Below, piece by piece: positions 36,380-46,206 of a stretch of DNA of 64,000 bases. Position 1 is the stretch's first letter. The number at the start of each line of letters is the position of its first letter. The stretch lies in assembly GCA_001936135.1 (NCBI GenBank), contig CP012818.1, positions 2,418,001-2,482,000 on the forward strand, given 5' to 3'. The translations under genes and the position numbers were made by a program. Under the pieces are notes generated by a model. That model saw only the letters and a program-made list of their open reading frames with translations, did not search any database and was not told where the DNA came from. The DNA is from Saccharomycopsis fibuligera x Saccharomycopsis cf. fibuligera (taxonomy: Eukaryota; Ascomycota; Saccharomycetes; Ascoideales; Saccharomycopsidaceae).

Positions 36380-37981
36380 TTAACGACCGTATACTTTCAA
36401 TTCAAGATATCTAGCCAAAGGATAAGTAATACCTGCAAAAGAAATTGCCAACCACATTCCCAAATCACCACCATCGTTACCAATCATTGCTGCAATTGGT
36501 CCCACGTAGTAAGTTTGATTCATGCCAACCACTGCACCAGCGATACCACAACATGAGGCAAAAATGGCAGCAAAGCCATGAGTCAACCTGTCATAATCGT
36601 TCCAAATTGTCCAATTGTAGAATTGTTTTCTGGAGAATCTGTTATCACTGTTGTCATTAGGCACTTCATTTTCCTTAGTGTATAAATGATGGAATCTGCT
36701 AGTTCTAAAAATAAGATTTTCTTCAAGAAGCAACGCAAAGTAAATAGAAGTCCAGTAACCAATCATTGGAAGAAAATTACCCAAAATCTCACTAAAGTTA
36801 TTTCTACCGACAAGAGCAGCAACAAGGTAAGCAACAGTGACGAGAATAACCCAAATGAAACGAGGTACTTTAGCAAGAAAAACCCCAGCCAATTGAATAC
36901 CAAAGGCAGCAGAGTAAGAGTTAATGATGTTGTTAGTGATCAAGGATAAAAACAATAACACAGGAAAAAGTCTAGCACCTTTACCCCAAGACGAATAAGC
37001 AATTGTTAACAAGCCCCCAAGACCATTGCTTTCATAAACTTTATTCCACGCTGGATTTGTGTAAGCAATGTTGCCCAACAACAAGCCAACCACTGAAGTA
37101 AATGTAGTTGGTACGAAAATGCCAATAAATGTAATGCTGAAAACTTCAATGTCCTTGGCAGTCTCTGGGAAAACAAGATAGTAATCAGAAGCAATACCAC
37201 CCCACGTAGACGTGACAGAGTATGCTAAGGCTAAAAACGAAAGTTGATGACCTTTGATAGTAGCAGCGTCACCAACAGATTCAGAAAGATGCAAAAACTT
37301 GTACTCGCCCTTCATTGAAATATACATCAAAAAAAATGAAACCAAAATTGGGAAAGACAAGAAAGTCTCAACACGGAGCAACTGCTTAATGCCAAAAATG
37401 GAAACAATCACAGACACACAAGCAACGATAATAATACCGGCTTCAAGTGGACATTTATCATCAGACACCATTTGAAGAATTTGACCACCAAGCACAGAAT
37501 TAGTCACAGACCAACCCAATACCCCAACAATTGCAGTCAACGCAACCAATTTGACGAAATACCAACCAAACAAATATCTTGCACTAACCATTTGACGACA
37601 ACCAGAGCGAGGCCCCATGATGGAGCAGTATGCAGCAGCAATGCATCCAACAAATTGACCAACAAACCCATAAACAAAAGAGTCTCTCAAACCTAACTGA
37701 AATATCAATGGACCGAGAATAAACGAAGATAAAGAGGATAAACCACCAGAAGCAGCAAGCCAAAGACCAAGCACTTGAAGTATTGCCTTTTTCTTGTCAG
37801 TTGCTCTTTCATATGGCTGTATTCTCTCGATGCCTCGAGACTCTACCCCGAATGAGTCTAGCTTATCGGAAAATTTTTGTAATGCTCGGACAATTTTGTT
37901 GTCGGAGACAGCTTTTTCGTAGGCTTTGTGATCCTCGAGGACCTCCACTTTAGAAGCAATTACACCTTTGTCGGACGACAT
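36380..37981 (-). CDS. purine-cytosine permease (FCY2 family), copy 2
   Basis: Second NCS1-family permease of 533 residues. The frame extends to 38002 only through a TTG, so I use the ATG at 37981 (MSSDKGVIASKVEVLEDHKA). Landmarks are as in copy 1: FGVESRGIERIQPYERATDK, IMGPRSGCRQMVSARYLFGW, GIASDYYLVFPETAK and LARYLELKVYGR at the C-terminus. Divergence from copy 1 is concentrated in the N-terminal 30 residues and in the loop before NDYDRLTHGFAAIF. A TATA element lies about 105-115 bp upstream. Tandem duplication of FCY genes is common in this clade. Confidence 0.92.
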   Translation of the reverse strand: MSSDKGVIASKVEVLEDHKAYEKAVSDNKIVRALQKFSDKLDSFGVESRGIERIQPYERATDKKKAILQVLGLWLAASGGLSSLSSFILGPLIFQLGLRDSFVYGFVGQFVGCIAAAYCSIMGPRSGCRQMVSARYLFGWYFVKLVALTAIVGVLGWSVTNSVLGGQILQMVSDDKCPLEAGIIIVACVSVIVSIFGIKQLLRVETFLSFPILVSFFLMYISMKGEYKFLHLSESVGDAATIKGHQLSFLALAYSVTSTWGGIASDYYLVFPETAKDIEVFSITFIGIFVPTTFTSVVGLLLGNIAYTNPAWNKVYESNGLGGLLTIAYSSWGKGARLFPVLLFLSLITNNIINSYSAAFGIQLAGVFLAKVPRFIWVILVTVAYLVAALVGRNNFSEILGNFLPMIGYWTSIYFALLLEENLIFRTSRFHHLYTKENEVPNDNSDNRFSRKQFYNWTIWNDYDRLTHGFAAIFASCCGIAGAVVGMNQTYYVGPIAAMIGNDGGDLGMWLAISFAGITYPLARYLELKVYGR

Positions 37982-39635
37982 TTTTGGGTACAGTAGGTGC
38001 AAATTTCAAGGAGTTTTGCTAATTTTTATTTTTTTATTTTTTATATTTGCAGAGCATTGTACTGTAAATGTTGGAGCACAACTTGCATTATATATACTTT
38101 TGACAGCCGGACTCTTGCCAGCTGATGTAATACAGTGCAGCAACATACAAAAAGGAAAGTGTGGAAAAGAAAGAAAAATTTTCTGACTCGGGAAATGGTG
38201 GGTAACTGGCCATCACGTGGCTTTATTATTGACTCGGACCAGCATCTAGAGTTTATATAGTTTATATAGTTTATATAGTGAGTCAAAGGCTTACATCGAA
38301 GAAAATGACTCACTGGATTAACATTAGTAATGGATAATCTTATTTGGAAGATGCTGCTAACGGCATTTTGCTATGCTAGTTGTCTAGTTTTAAAGTATGA
38401 GCATGAGCGTGAGCATGAGCATGAGCATAAGCATAAGCATAAGCATAGGCATAAGCATATGTAGGAGATGAGAATGCAGTAGTGGCGATATGTCTCGCAG
38501 AACAGTCCGTAAACTTGTATATATCCCTGCTCTATATGCTCGCGTGAAGCTGCCACGGAAGTAAATGAGATTATGGTGACAATATTATTTTGGCTGCTAC
38601 TTTGAATTGTCTAAACGGGTCCAAGAAAACGCTAAACATTGCTGTCTTCGTGGCGTTCTGATCTCTAAGACATTCTATAACTTTTGATCAATATTGTTTA
38701 TAAACGTTAGTACCGCTTTATCTTCATTGTTGTGTGAGGGTTGAGGCCGGAAATTGTACTGAAACAGTCGACAGAATTATCTTTAGAAGCTCCTTTTCTC
38801 TACGTCAAACCTACACTATATATATGTATGATTTTTCCAGAAAAAGAGCTCTGTGCTATGTTTGAACGACTTTAAACTGAATAGTTTCAGAGCAGATAAA
38901 AAAAAAAAAAAAAAAAAAATAATAATAATAATAATAATAATAATAGTAAAGCAGAGATATCTCTAGAAAACCACAAATTCGCTAATAGCACTCTAGTACT
39001 GTCGAAACAGCCATGGAGTCTCATTCGGAACACGAATACGCACCAGCTTCCAACCATATATTTTAGAGCAAATGTTGGATTTGTAACAGCCAGTGTGTAA
39101 GAACGTCAATAACGGATACTGGTACTACTCTCCTAAGTGTTGGAAATTAGCGTCTTGCAATATGTACTGCGGCAATGCGGAATACGCTCTTTCGTGACAA
39201 ATACCATCCCATGGTTACACTAGCCAGATACAATCACTTCCGCTAGCCAGTAAAATATATTACTAGCAAATTAGCAGCGAAACTTAATTCAAATTTTAAA
39301 TACATATCGAACATGCGTTGGTAAGATACACTTCCCGCGGGGCCATCACTGGATACGCTCTACAGCGATTGCATACTTTGTTGCACACCGCTCTCAAGGA
39401 GCAAGAATCAATGTGATTGCATTGATCTCAACATGCAGATCTCAAACACCGTATCGGCCACACAAAACCTATATAAGTGACAACTGCCGTTTGCCTTTTC
39501 AATGACAATGATACTGTTTCTTTTATATATTATCATCATCAACAAAACAAACAACAACTCTCATTCGCTAATCAATCAAGCTATTTTACTTTCTCAAAAG
39601 ACAACCAACTAAAACAACTATTTCAATCTCTTACA
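37982..39635. promoter_or_regulatory. 1.65-kb divergent intergenic region, permease / secreted-protein gene
   Basis: A long divergent upstream region. On the permease side is a TATA box (TATATATA at about 38086-38094, minus orientation). Three copies of TTTATATAG lie at about 38252-38279. Hexamers of GAGCAT/AAGCAT run from about 38398 to 38460. A poly(A) tract followed by (AAT)n is at about 38899-38944. CCTATATAAG at about 39468-39477 is a good TATA box 160 bp before the ATG of the secreted-protein gene. Long upstream regions in this clade often mark strongly regulated genes. No credible ORF of its own. Confidence 0.6.
38398..38460. repeat. hexanucleotide repeat (GAGCAT/AAGCAT)
   Basis: About ten imperfect tandem copies of the hexamer, starting as GAGCAT and shifting to AAGCAT along the array. 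This gradient suggests stepwise expansion from two ancestral units. Confidence 0.85.
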
Positions 39636-40007
39636 ATGTTCGCTAACTCCAAATTCTTCTTCATTGCTTTCGTCACCCTTGTCTTCTCCAGCATGTTTGC
39701 TGCTGCTGCTCCAGCCTCCACTTACTCCAGTACTCCTGTTGAATCTAGCGCTGCTGCTGTTGAAAGTACAGGATCTGTTGAATCAACCGAAGAAGCCGCT
39801 TCTGAAGGCCTTACTCTCCTTGCAATCCCAGATAACCGTGTCAATGCCGTGGTTAACTTTGTCCATCAACAAGGCTGGAACGTTAAAACTCTCAATACAG
39901 GCAGTAGTAACGGCACTTCTGCTGAATCTGAAGACGGGGTCCAAGACAAGATTAATATTGGTAACATCTTCAAGAAAATTGCCAGCACCATTTTGACTAT
40001 CATCTAA
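39636..40007 (+). CDS. small secreted protein with amphipathic C-terminus
   Basis: I do not recognise this gene. The frame is open from 39477 through a GTG, but the first ATG is at 39636, 160 bp after a TATA box, and it opens a clear signal peptide (MFANSKFFFIAFVTLVFSSM, cleavage likely after the Ala run at about 24). The 123-residue product then has a Ser/Ala/Glu/Thr-rich spacer (about 25-56) and a central segment, LTLLAIPDNRVNAVVNFVHQ. After an N-glycosylation-like NGTS it ends in DKINIGNIFKKIASTILTII. The last 18-20 residues alternate hydrophobic and Lys/Ser/Thr/Asn as in an amphipathic helix. There is no KR dibasic site before this helix and no typical GPI signal. It is possibly a surface-active or membrane-binding secreted peptide; function is inference only. 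Confidence 0.7.
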   Translation: MFANSKFFFIAFVTLVFSSMFAAAAPASTYSSTPVESSAAAVESTGSVESTEEAASEGLTLLAIPDNRVNAVVNFVHQQGWNVKTLNTGSSNGTSAESEDGVQDKINIGNIFKKIASTILTII

Positions 40008-40348
40008 GCGCAACACAATGTGTTTTGAAGCCGGCTATACAAAGCTTAATACCGTTCAGTTCTTCTAGAAATTTTTCTCATTTATTTTATTACTATACAC
40101 TATTTTGATACACTTGAATAAAACTAACATTTTATAAGTCTACATTAAGCCAATTGTAAAAAAAGTAAGCAAGCGCTAGCATATACGATATGTGCGTGCT
40201 TTTGGCGCGCGAATAGTATAACGGGAGTGCCCTAACAGTGCTTTGTTTTTTTTACCTATTTTTCCGATGAGCTCTTCTCGATGAGCATCAAAATGTGCTG
40301 CAATAAGGTTAATCTATTTCTGTTATTGGGCTGACAACCCTCCATGGC
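40008..40348. promoter_or_regulatory. REV1 upstream region
   Basis: About 340 bp between the secreted-protein gene and REV1, same strand. TTTTGGCGCGCGAA at about 40199-40212 resembles an E2F/MBF-type cell-cycle element, plausible for a DNA-damage polymerase. A micro-ORF overlaps the REV1 start (listed separately). Confidence 0.4.
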
Positions 40349-40352
40349 ATGA
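40344..40352 (+). promoter_or_regulatory. two-codon uORF overlapping the REV1 start codon
   Basis: The sequence CCATGGCATGAGC holds ATG-GCA-TGA, whose stop overlaps the REV1 ATG (40349) as ATGA. A scanning ribosome would meet the upstream ATG five bases before the main one. If both are in the mRNA leader, it should lower REV1 initiation or couple it to re-initiation. Confidence 0.6.
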
Positions 40353-43300
40353 GCTTTGAAAGCGACGATATCAGTGATATTTCCGACGAAACTGAGGAGC
40401 TTAACAAGCTTTTTGATCGTGTAGGCGCCAACATCAAGAAGAGGCGCATCACAGGCTCAACTCCTACAAATAAGAATAGCTTCAAAAATGTTCACTCGGT
40501 AAATAATTCCCAACAGACAGCGAGAAGTTCTCTTCGTAACACAAATACTCAAGCTAGAATAGCTTCCAGCAAGTTACGGAATCATACTAACACACATGCG
40601 AATACCAACGCTACAACAAACACAGCAAACGACAATAGTACCAAGAGCACATTACTCACATTCAACAAGTTTGCCAGTTTTTGCGAGTCTTCATTTGGTG
40701 TTAGCTCGTTTGACGACGATGATGAAGAGATCTTCAATTTTATTGCCAAAAAATATGGCAGCCCCATGAAAGGCGCCAACAATGCGCCACCAGCTGCAAA
40801 GCTTGATAACGATGTTCAAAGTAACCCCAACACTCCTTCAAAGGGCGACAAAGTGCAGTACGATGTCTATAATGAGAGCACACCAAAACTTCCACCGTCC
40901 AGTTTCAAGCTCAACGGCACACCCAGGTATACTTCCACCCCGATTACTAAAACCAATTCTTTGCAACAAAAGCTCAGAAACGCAATGGTGTCGCCTTTAC
41001 TTCGCGAAGAAGATTTTGCCCGTAGCAGCAAATTTGAATCAGACAATGACGATGAAAATGATAATCCAGATGAGGACGAGCATGAAATTACTGAAGATGA
41101 TGCAGATAAAGAGGATGATCACGAATCTTATTTTCGCAGAAAAAGGCTTAAGCAACAGAAGGCTGATGCTTCTTATATAAAGTGGGAAACCAAAAGACAG
41201 AATTTCATGTCGAATCAACTTGCTAGCAATAAAAAGAGCTGTTCTAGCACATTACATAACACAGGCAATGACAAACAGATAAATAAAATCGATAAAAATG
41301 CCGCCAGCAGCAACATCAATGATAAGCCTTATACGGATCATGCCGCACATTCCAGTTATCCTCCTATCTTTAAAGGCTGTACCATATATGTCAATGGGTA
41401 TACAGTGCCCAGCATCAATGAGATTCATAAAATGGTTATTTTACATGGCGGGAAATTCATCCATATGCTAAGCAATAAATCTATGGCAACCCATATTGTT
41501 GCTAGCCGATTGACGCCCAAGAAGCATATAGAATTTAAGAATTATCAAGTAGTTAATCCGCAGTGGGTTGTTGATTCAGTCAGTGAAGGTGTGCTAAAGG
41601 ATTGGAAACCTTATTCTATTATAAACAAACGAGAGTATGGACAAGGTGAGTTGCAGTTTTTTAATAGACACGAACAAAATGTCAATAATAATAAGGAGGC
41701 AAGAATTGAGAACAAACAGTTTGTAGAACCAACGTCAATTCCAATTTTAGAACGAGTACAAACCTCAGAATCAGTGCAAGATGAATTTAGTTCAGATACA
41801 GAAGAAGGCCTACTCGAAGATCCTTTATTGCAGTTTCAGGAAGAAGAAAGAGAAGAAGAGCAAGAAAAATTTGTGAATTTTGCACCAGAGCCTCAGGAAG
41901 TCGCTCGACAACAAAAGCAAACCTCACCATCTAAAATACCATTGGATTCTACAAATCCCAACTTTTTAAAGTATTTTTTCGAAAACTCTCGTCTTCACCA
42001 TTTGAGTAACTGGAGGTCAAGTTTTAAGTCTGAGTTTCTTACTAAGTCTATCGAAAGATTTGATTCTAGAAACAAATCAAATGATTCTTCTAGACCCAAG
42101 GCTAATAGCAATAACGACGGTACCACAAGCATGCTTTTCTATATGGATTTTGATTGTTTCTTTGTACGTGTTTCATCAATGAATTATCCCAATCTAGACT
42201 TTGACACACTTCCAATGTGTGTCACTCATGGTACACTGACTTCAGATATAAGTTCATGTAATTATGTTGCTAGGAAATTTGGAATACGAAATGGAATGTG
42301 GGTCAGAGATGCGAAAAAGTTGTGCAAAAATCTTATTTGTCTTAAATATGACTTTAAGCGTTATGAAAAAGTTAGCAGGCAGTTTTATAATTATTTGTTA
42401 AATAGTCAGGACATTAACTGCATTTTACCAATATCAGTGGACGAATGTATTGTTGAGTTTGTTAAAAAGAACGACAAATTCTCATTTGATTCCCAAGCCA
42501 GTGATGTTCAAGACGATAAAGAATTTTTTTTATCAAAAGCGAAAAACATTAAGGCTGACATTAAAGGTTTGACTAATTGCGATGTGAGTATTGGTATTTC
42601 AAACAATAGAATTCTTTCGCGATTATCATTGAAATACGCCAAGCCAAATGGTATCTATTATATTAATTCACAGTCCACTGATGTTAAGCCATTTCTTGAA
42701 AAGCATTCTTTTAACGATCTTCCTGGCATTGGGCGCAACCTTGCAGTCAAGTTAGCAAACACATATTTCCCTCACATTAAAAACGTTAATAATTTGCTCA
42801 TTGCAGATCTTTATGATAGAAATATTACTCAAGACAAGTTATCAAAATTATTTGGTAGTAAATTGGGAGCCAAATACAATAATTACATTAATGGTAAAGA
42901 TGATGTTGAAGCTTCAAATTTGATTGCATTGCTACGATCCGAGTATGAGAATCACGTTTTGAAGAAAGAGTCTATATCTATTGATGTGAATTGGGGAATT
43001 AGATTTGAAACTCAGCAGCAAGTGGAGAAATTTCTTTATGATCTTGCTGAGGAATTAGTGAAAAGAATGAAACATTATCGCAAGATTGGGTCTTTCTTGA
43101 CCCTAAAAATTATGAAAAGAATTCCTAAAACTCAAACAACTAAGTTTTTGGGGATGGGTCACTGTGAATTGATTTCTAAAAGTTCTAGGCTAGGACTTCC
43201 GACCAGTAATTTCGGGATTTTGCTTACTGAAATGAGAAGTTTGTTGAGGGTAGCCAGTGTTGAAATCTCGGAAATGAGGGGCGTTGGCGTGAGGATTGGT

Positions 43301-44617
43301 AAGTTGGTGGATGAAAATAAGTTGAGTAGTCAACAAAGATTGAATTTTGGCACAAAAGATGGGAATTCAACAAATACATTTTACAAACAACAGTTGAAAA
43401 AGCCACAAGTAAACGGCTTGAATAAGCTAGAAGAAGCAGAGCTTAGTTTTGAATTACCTTCTGGTTTCACATTAGATGAATTTAAAGGTTTGCCAAAGGA
43501 AATTCAAAATGAAATTAGAATGCAGCGTAAGTCTGAAATTATAATTAAAAGATTTGTGGAGAAGAATAACTTGACTTACTCGAGGAAAATTGCGCAACAG
43601 CCCTCGAGAGAAGCAACGGCTAAAAATGGCACAAAAAAAGATTTGAGACAATTAGCAGCAGCATTACCATTAGCAGAAGAAGCCAAACGAATAGTTAGTA
43701 TAAAAAGTAATATCGCTGACGAAAGTTTTGATGCTACTAACGGAAGTAGTTTAATTGCCACTCAAGAACTCTTTTTCCTTAATAATCCGAATATTAGCAA
43801 GGAAACATACCATGAATTACCATCAACATTAAGAGTTGAGCTTGTTGAAAATTGGAAGCACGAAGCTTTTCAATTTAAGGATAAGAATGAAATTGACTAC
43901 AAGTTAAATATCAAAGCCTTAAGGCAAAGGTATCGGCAAGCTAAAAAGAGAACTGTTAAGCTCGATGCTAATGATTTTTTATCTCATTACTGCTTTGGCG
44001 TGGCTCCAACTGTCGCTTTGGATGATGTTTGCGACTGGCGCAAATTCAGATACGGCATAGATCAGTTTAACAGTAATGATAAGTGGATAGTGCCTAGTCA
44101 AAGAACCCGCTCCAGACATAGTTTGACTTCAATTTCAAGTGAGCCTCAGCAATCAAGTTTTATGCTCCTTTCGATGTTATCTATGCAACGGCGCCGTAAA
44201 GCAATACGTGCTCAATCTTCTCATTATGAAGGATTCAAAAATTTGCTAATGAATGCAAGCTCACTTACTAGTGTTAAAGATATTAATAAATTTTTGAGCT
44301 ACTGGATAGAAACAAACAAAAAAGGGCCGTCAAAAAATGACCTTAATGGGTTTTGCCAGTATATTAGAAAGTTGATACGAAAGCATCAATATGGTAAAAT
44401 TTCTTCAATTTTACAAAAGATGAAAATTTCAATTGAAAAAATGGAAACAGCAATTTCTCAAGAGGCAGTCAATAACCGTCGTCAAATAGTAAGAAGAAGA
44501 AATGGGTTGAAGAAAAGAAGTTTTGCAGAGACAGAGAATAGTGACACTAGTCTTTACGAGGGTGTTAGCGCTGCTGGCAATAAGCGCACAAAAGTTAACA
44601 GTGCTCAAGATAATAGC

Positions 44618-44664
<47 letters not shown>

Positions 44665-44935
44665 CAAGCGTGGTGATGATGACGATGACGATGACGATAT
44701 TTGTTTTGTGGGGTTCAGTGACAAACGACTCTTACAGGTACAGGCGCCACCTAAGCCCAACAGAGGTAGAGTTTCTTTTGTTGAAGATTATGGTAGCGAG
44801 CGTGATGATGGTAATAGTTCAGTAAGTCTGAAAACTACGCAAAATGACATGTTGGAAAATAGTTGGCAGGAAGCTTTTAGAAAATTGAGAGAAATGATAC
44901 AATTAGAGGATAACGAGGTAATTATCATGATTTGA
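40349..44935 (+). CDS. REV1: translesion DNA polymerase Rev1 (dCMP transferase)
   Basis: Rev1 inserts dCMP opposite abasic sites and recruits polymerase zeta. The protein has 1528 residues (985 in S. cerevisiae). A long acidic, Asn/Ser-rich N-terminus precedes a BRCT domain at about 338-425 (FKGCTIYVNGY ... VVNPQWVVDSV). The Y-family catalytic core begins near 595: FYMDFDCFFVRVSS gives the first catalytic Asp and SVDECIVEF (near 698) the Asp-Glu pair. The little-finger region follows to about 1010. Two ubiquitin-binding motifs are recognisable: GLPKEIQNEI near 1048 and ELPSTLRVELV near 1156. A helical C-terminal domain lies near 1310-1375. The tail holds a run of 16 Asn, eight Asp, ICFVGF, and ends in NEVIIMI. 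Confidence 0.92.
44619..44662 (+). repeat. (AAT)n microsatellite coding for poly-Asn in REV1
   Basis: About 15 AAT triplets in the reading frame code for most of the Asn run. GA(T/C) triplets coding for poly-Asp follow after DKRG. In-frame repeats like this usually vary in length between strains. Confidence 0.9.
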
Positions 44936-46206
44936 ATCTAGTACTTTGTTTAGGCCTAAGTTTTTGACAGTTAGTGGTACCATTGTAATGAAAGTGAAAG
45001 AGAGTGGGTACTACGACGGGTGTATAAGCAATATAGAACTTGTATACTAGAATGAAGTTCCAGGTAATAAATGTTTTGGATTATAAATTTATAGGTTGTC
45101 AACTATCTGCGATACCGCTAAGGTAAGAGGTTTGAACAGCAAGAAGGCTTTGTAAAGCAAATCAAATGTAGATATCATATCCACCGAGATTCATGTTTCT
45201 GCGACGAATAAGGACAGAGCGAACGCGAGAAAAGATCATTGTGGCAAAAATTGCAAGAGCAGCAAATATAGCAAATGCAAACATTTTTTTGTGACAGTCG
45301 ATGCTTTAGAGGAAGACTTTTGAGAAGAAAAAGTCAAGGTTAAAGTTGTATTATAGTGTGGTAAAGAGAGATCAATTATGACGATGTGATTGAAACTAAA
45401 AAACTGTATTGTTCAATACAATAATATATTGGGAAAAAAATGCCAAAAGAGCGACCGGTGACATCAACGAAGGATGCTATCTACCTTTTTGCTCGAAATG
45501 TTTTCCTTCTGGTTTTCCTTTACATATCGACTGACTTGTGGAACTTCAGTTAGCCCTTCCTCACATATATGTGCAAAGGAAATGGCGGGCTTATTAATTT
45601 AGTCCTTTTATTCACACCGAAGATTATCCTTCATGTTGAATGCAGAAACCTGCACATGTATGCACCTTCATTTTGCAATTACCCTCTGTTTCACCGTTTT
45701 CTTGAAGTTTTTTATTTTTTATGGTGTCCAAAGAGTAGAAGAAAAAAAAAAAAAAAAAAAATAGAAAATAATACTGGTAATTTCGTGATGAACCCGATAC
45801 ACTAAGCAATATCTCATTCCAGGTATTTTTGCACATTGAGTACTTGCGGTTATTGTTGCGGGAATTCATGGACCTGGCATTTTGCATCCGTACTATCATT
45901 ATACCTTTTGCTGATAGTGAATTACAACCAATTGGAACGAAACAAGCGCATTTTTTAATTTTCTAATTCTTAATTTTCAATTTGCTTGTGTGGCGCTACG
46001 AGCTCTTTGAATGCAGTAAAACAATAACGAAAATTTAGCTAAACGAATCATTGTATTTGTTTTATTACATTTCGGAAGCTTTTAATATATTTCTATAGAC
46101 TCGGGCATTTCTACTTTGCAGACAGTCATCAATTAACACTTTATTGCAGCATTTTCGGTCCTTTTAAATCAAATTTAATAATAATTGAAATAAAAGCAAA
46201 GACAAA
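44936..46206. other. intergenic region, REV1 3' side / NUP2 promoter
   Basis: About 1.27 kb. It contains one candidate short gene on the minus strand (45162-45284). Beyond that there is an A-run at about 45741-45759 and AT-rich DNA up to NUP2. Frames at 45569-45805 and 45624-45899 show no family. Confidence 0.6.
45162..45284 (-). CDS. candidate 40-aa single-pass membrane protein
   Basis: A 40-codon ORF with a good start context (ACAAAAAAATG) and a clean layout. The hydrophobic helix MFAFAIFAALAIFATMIF (1-18) is followed by a basic juxtamembrane stretch, SRVRSVLIRRRN, and a polar end, MNLGGYDIYI. I do not recognise a family. The plan (short TM helix, then Arg-rich tail, about 40 residues) is that of proteolipids such as Pmp1/Pmp2 of S. 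cerevisiae, but the sequence is not similar to my recollection of those. It sits in an otherwise empty 1.27-kb region, convergent with REV1 and divergent from NUP2. Real-gene status rests on this organisation only. Confidence 0.45.
   Translation of the reverse strand: MFAFAIFAALAIFATMIFSRVRSVLIRRRNMNLGGYDIYI

Noticed and set aside
45786-45920. GTGATGA followed about 125 bp later by CTGA, suggesting a C/D snoRNA.
   Set aside because: Spacing is too large, there is no terminal stem, and no guide sequence could be recognised.
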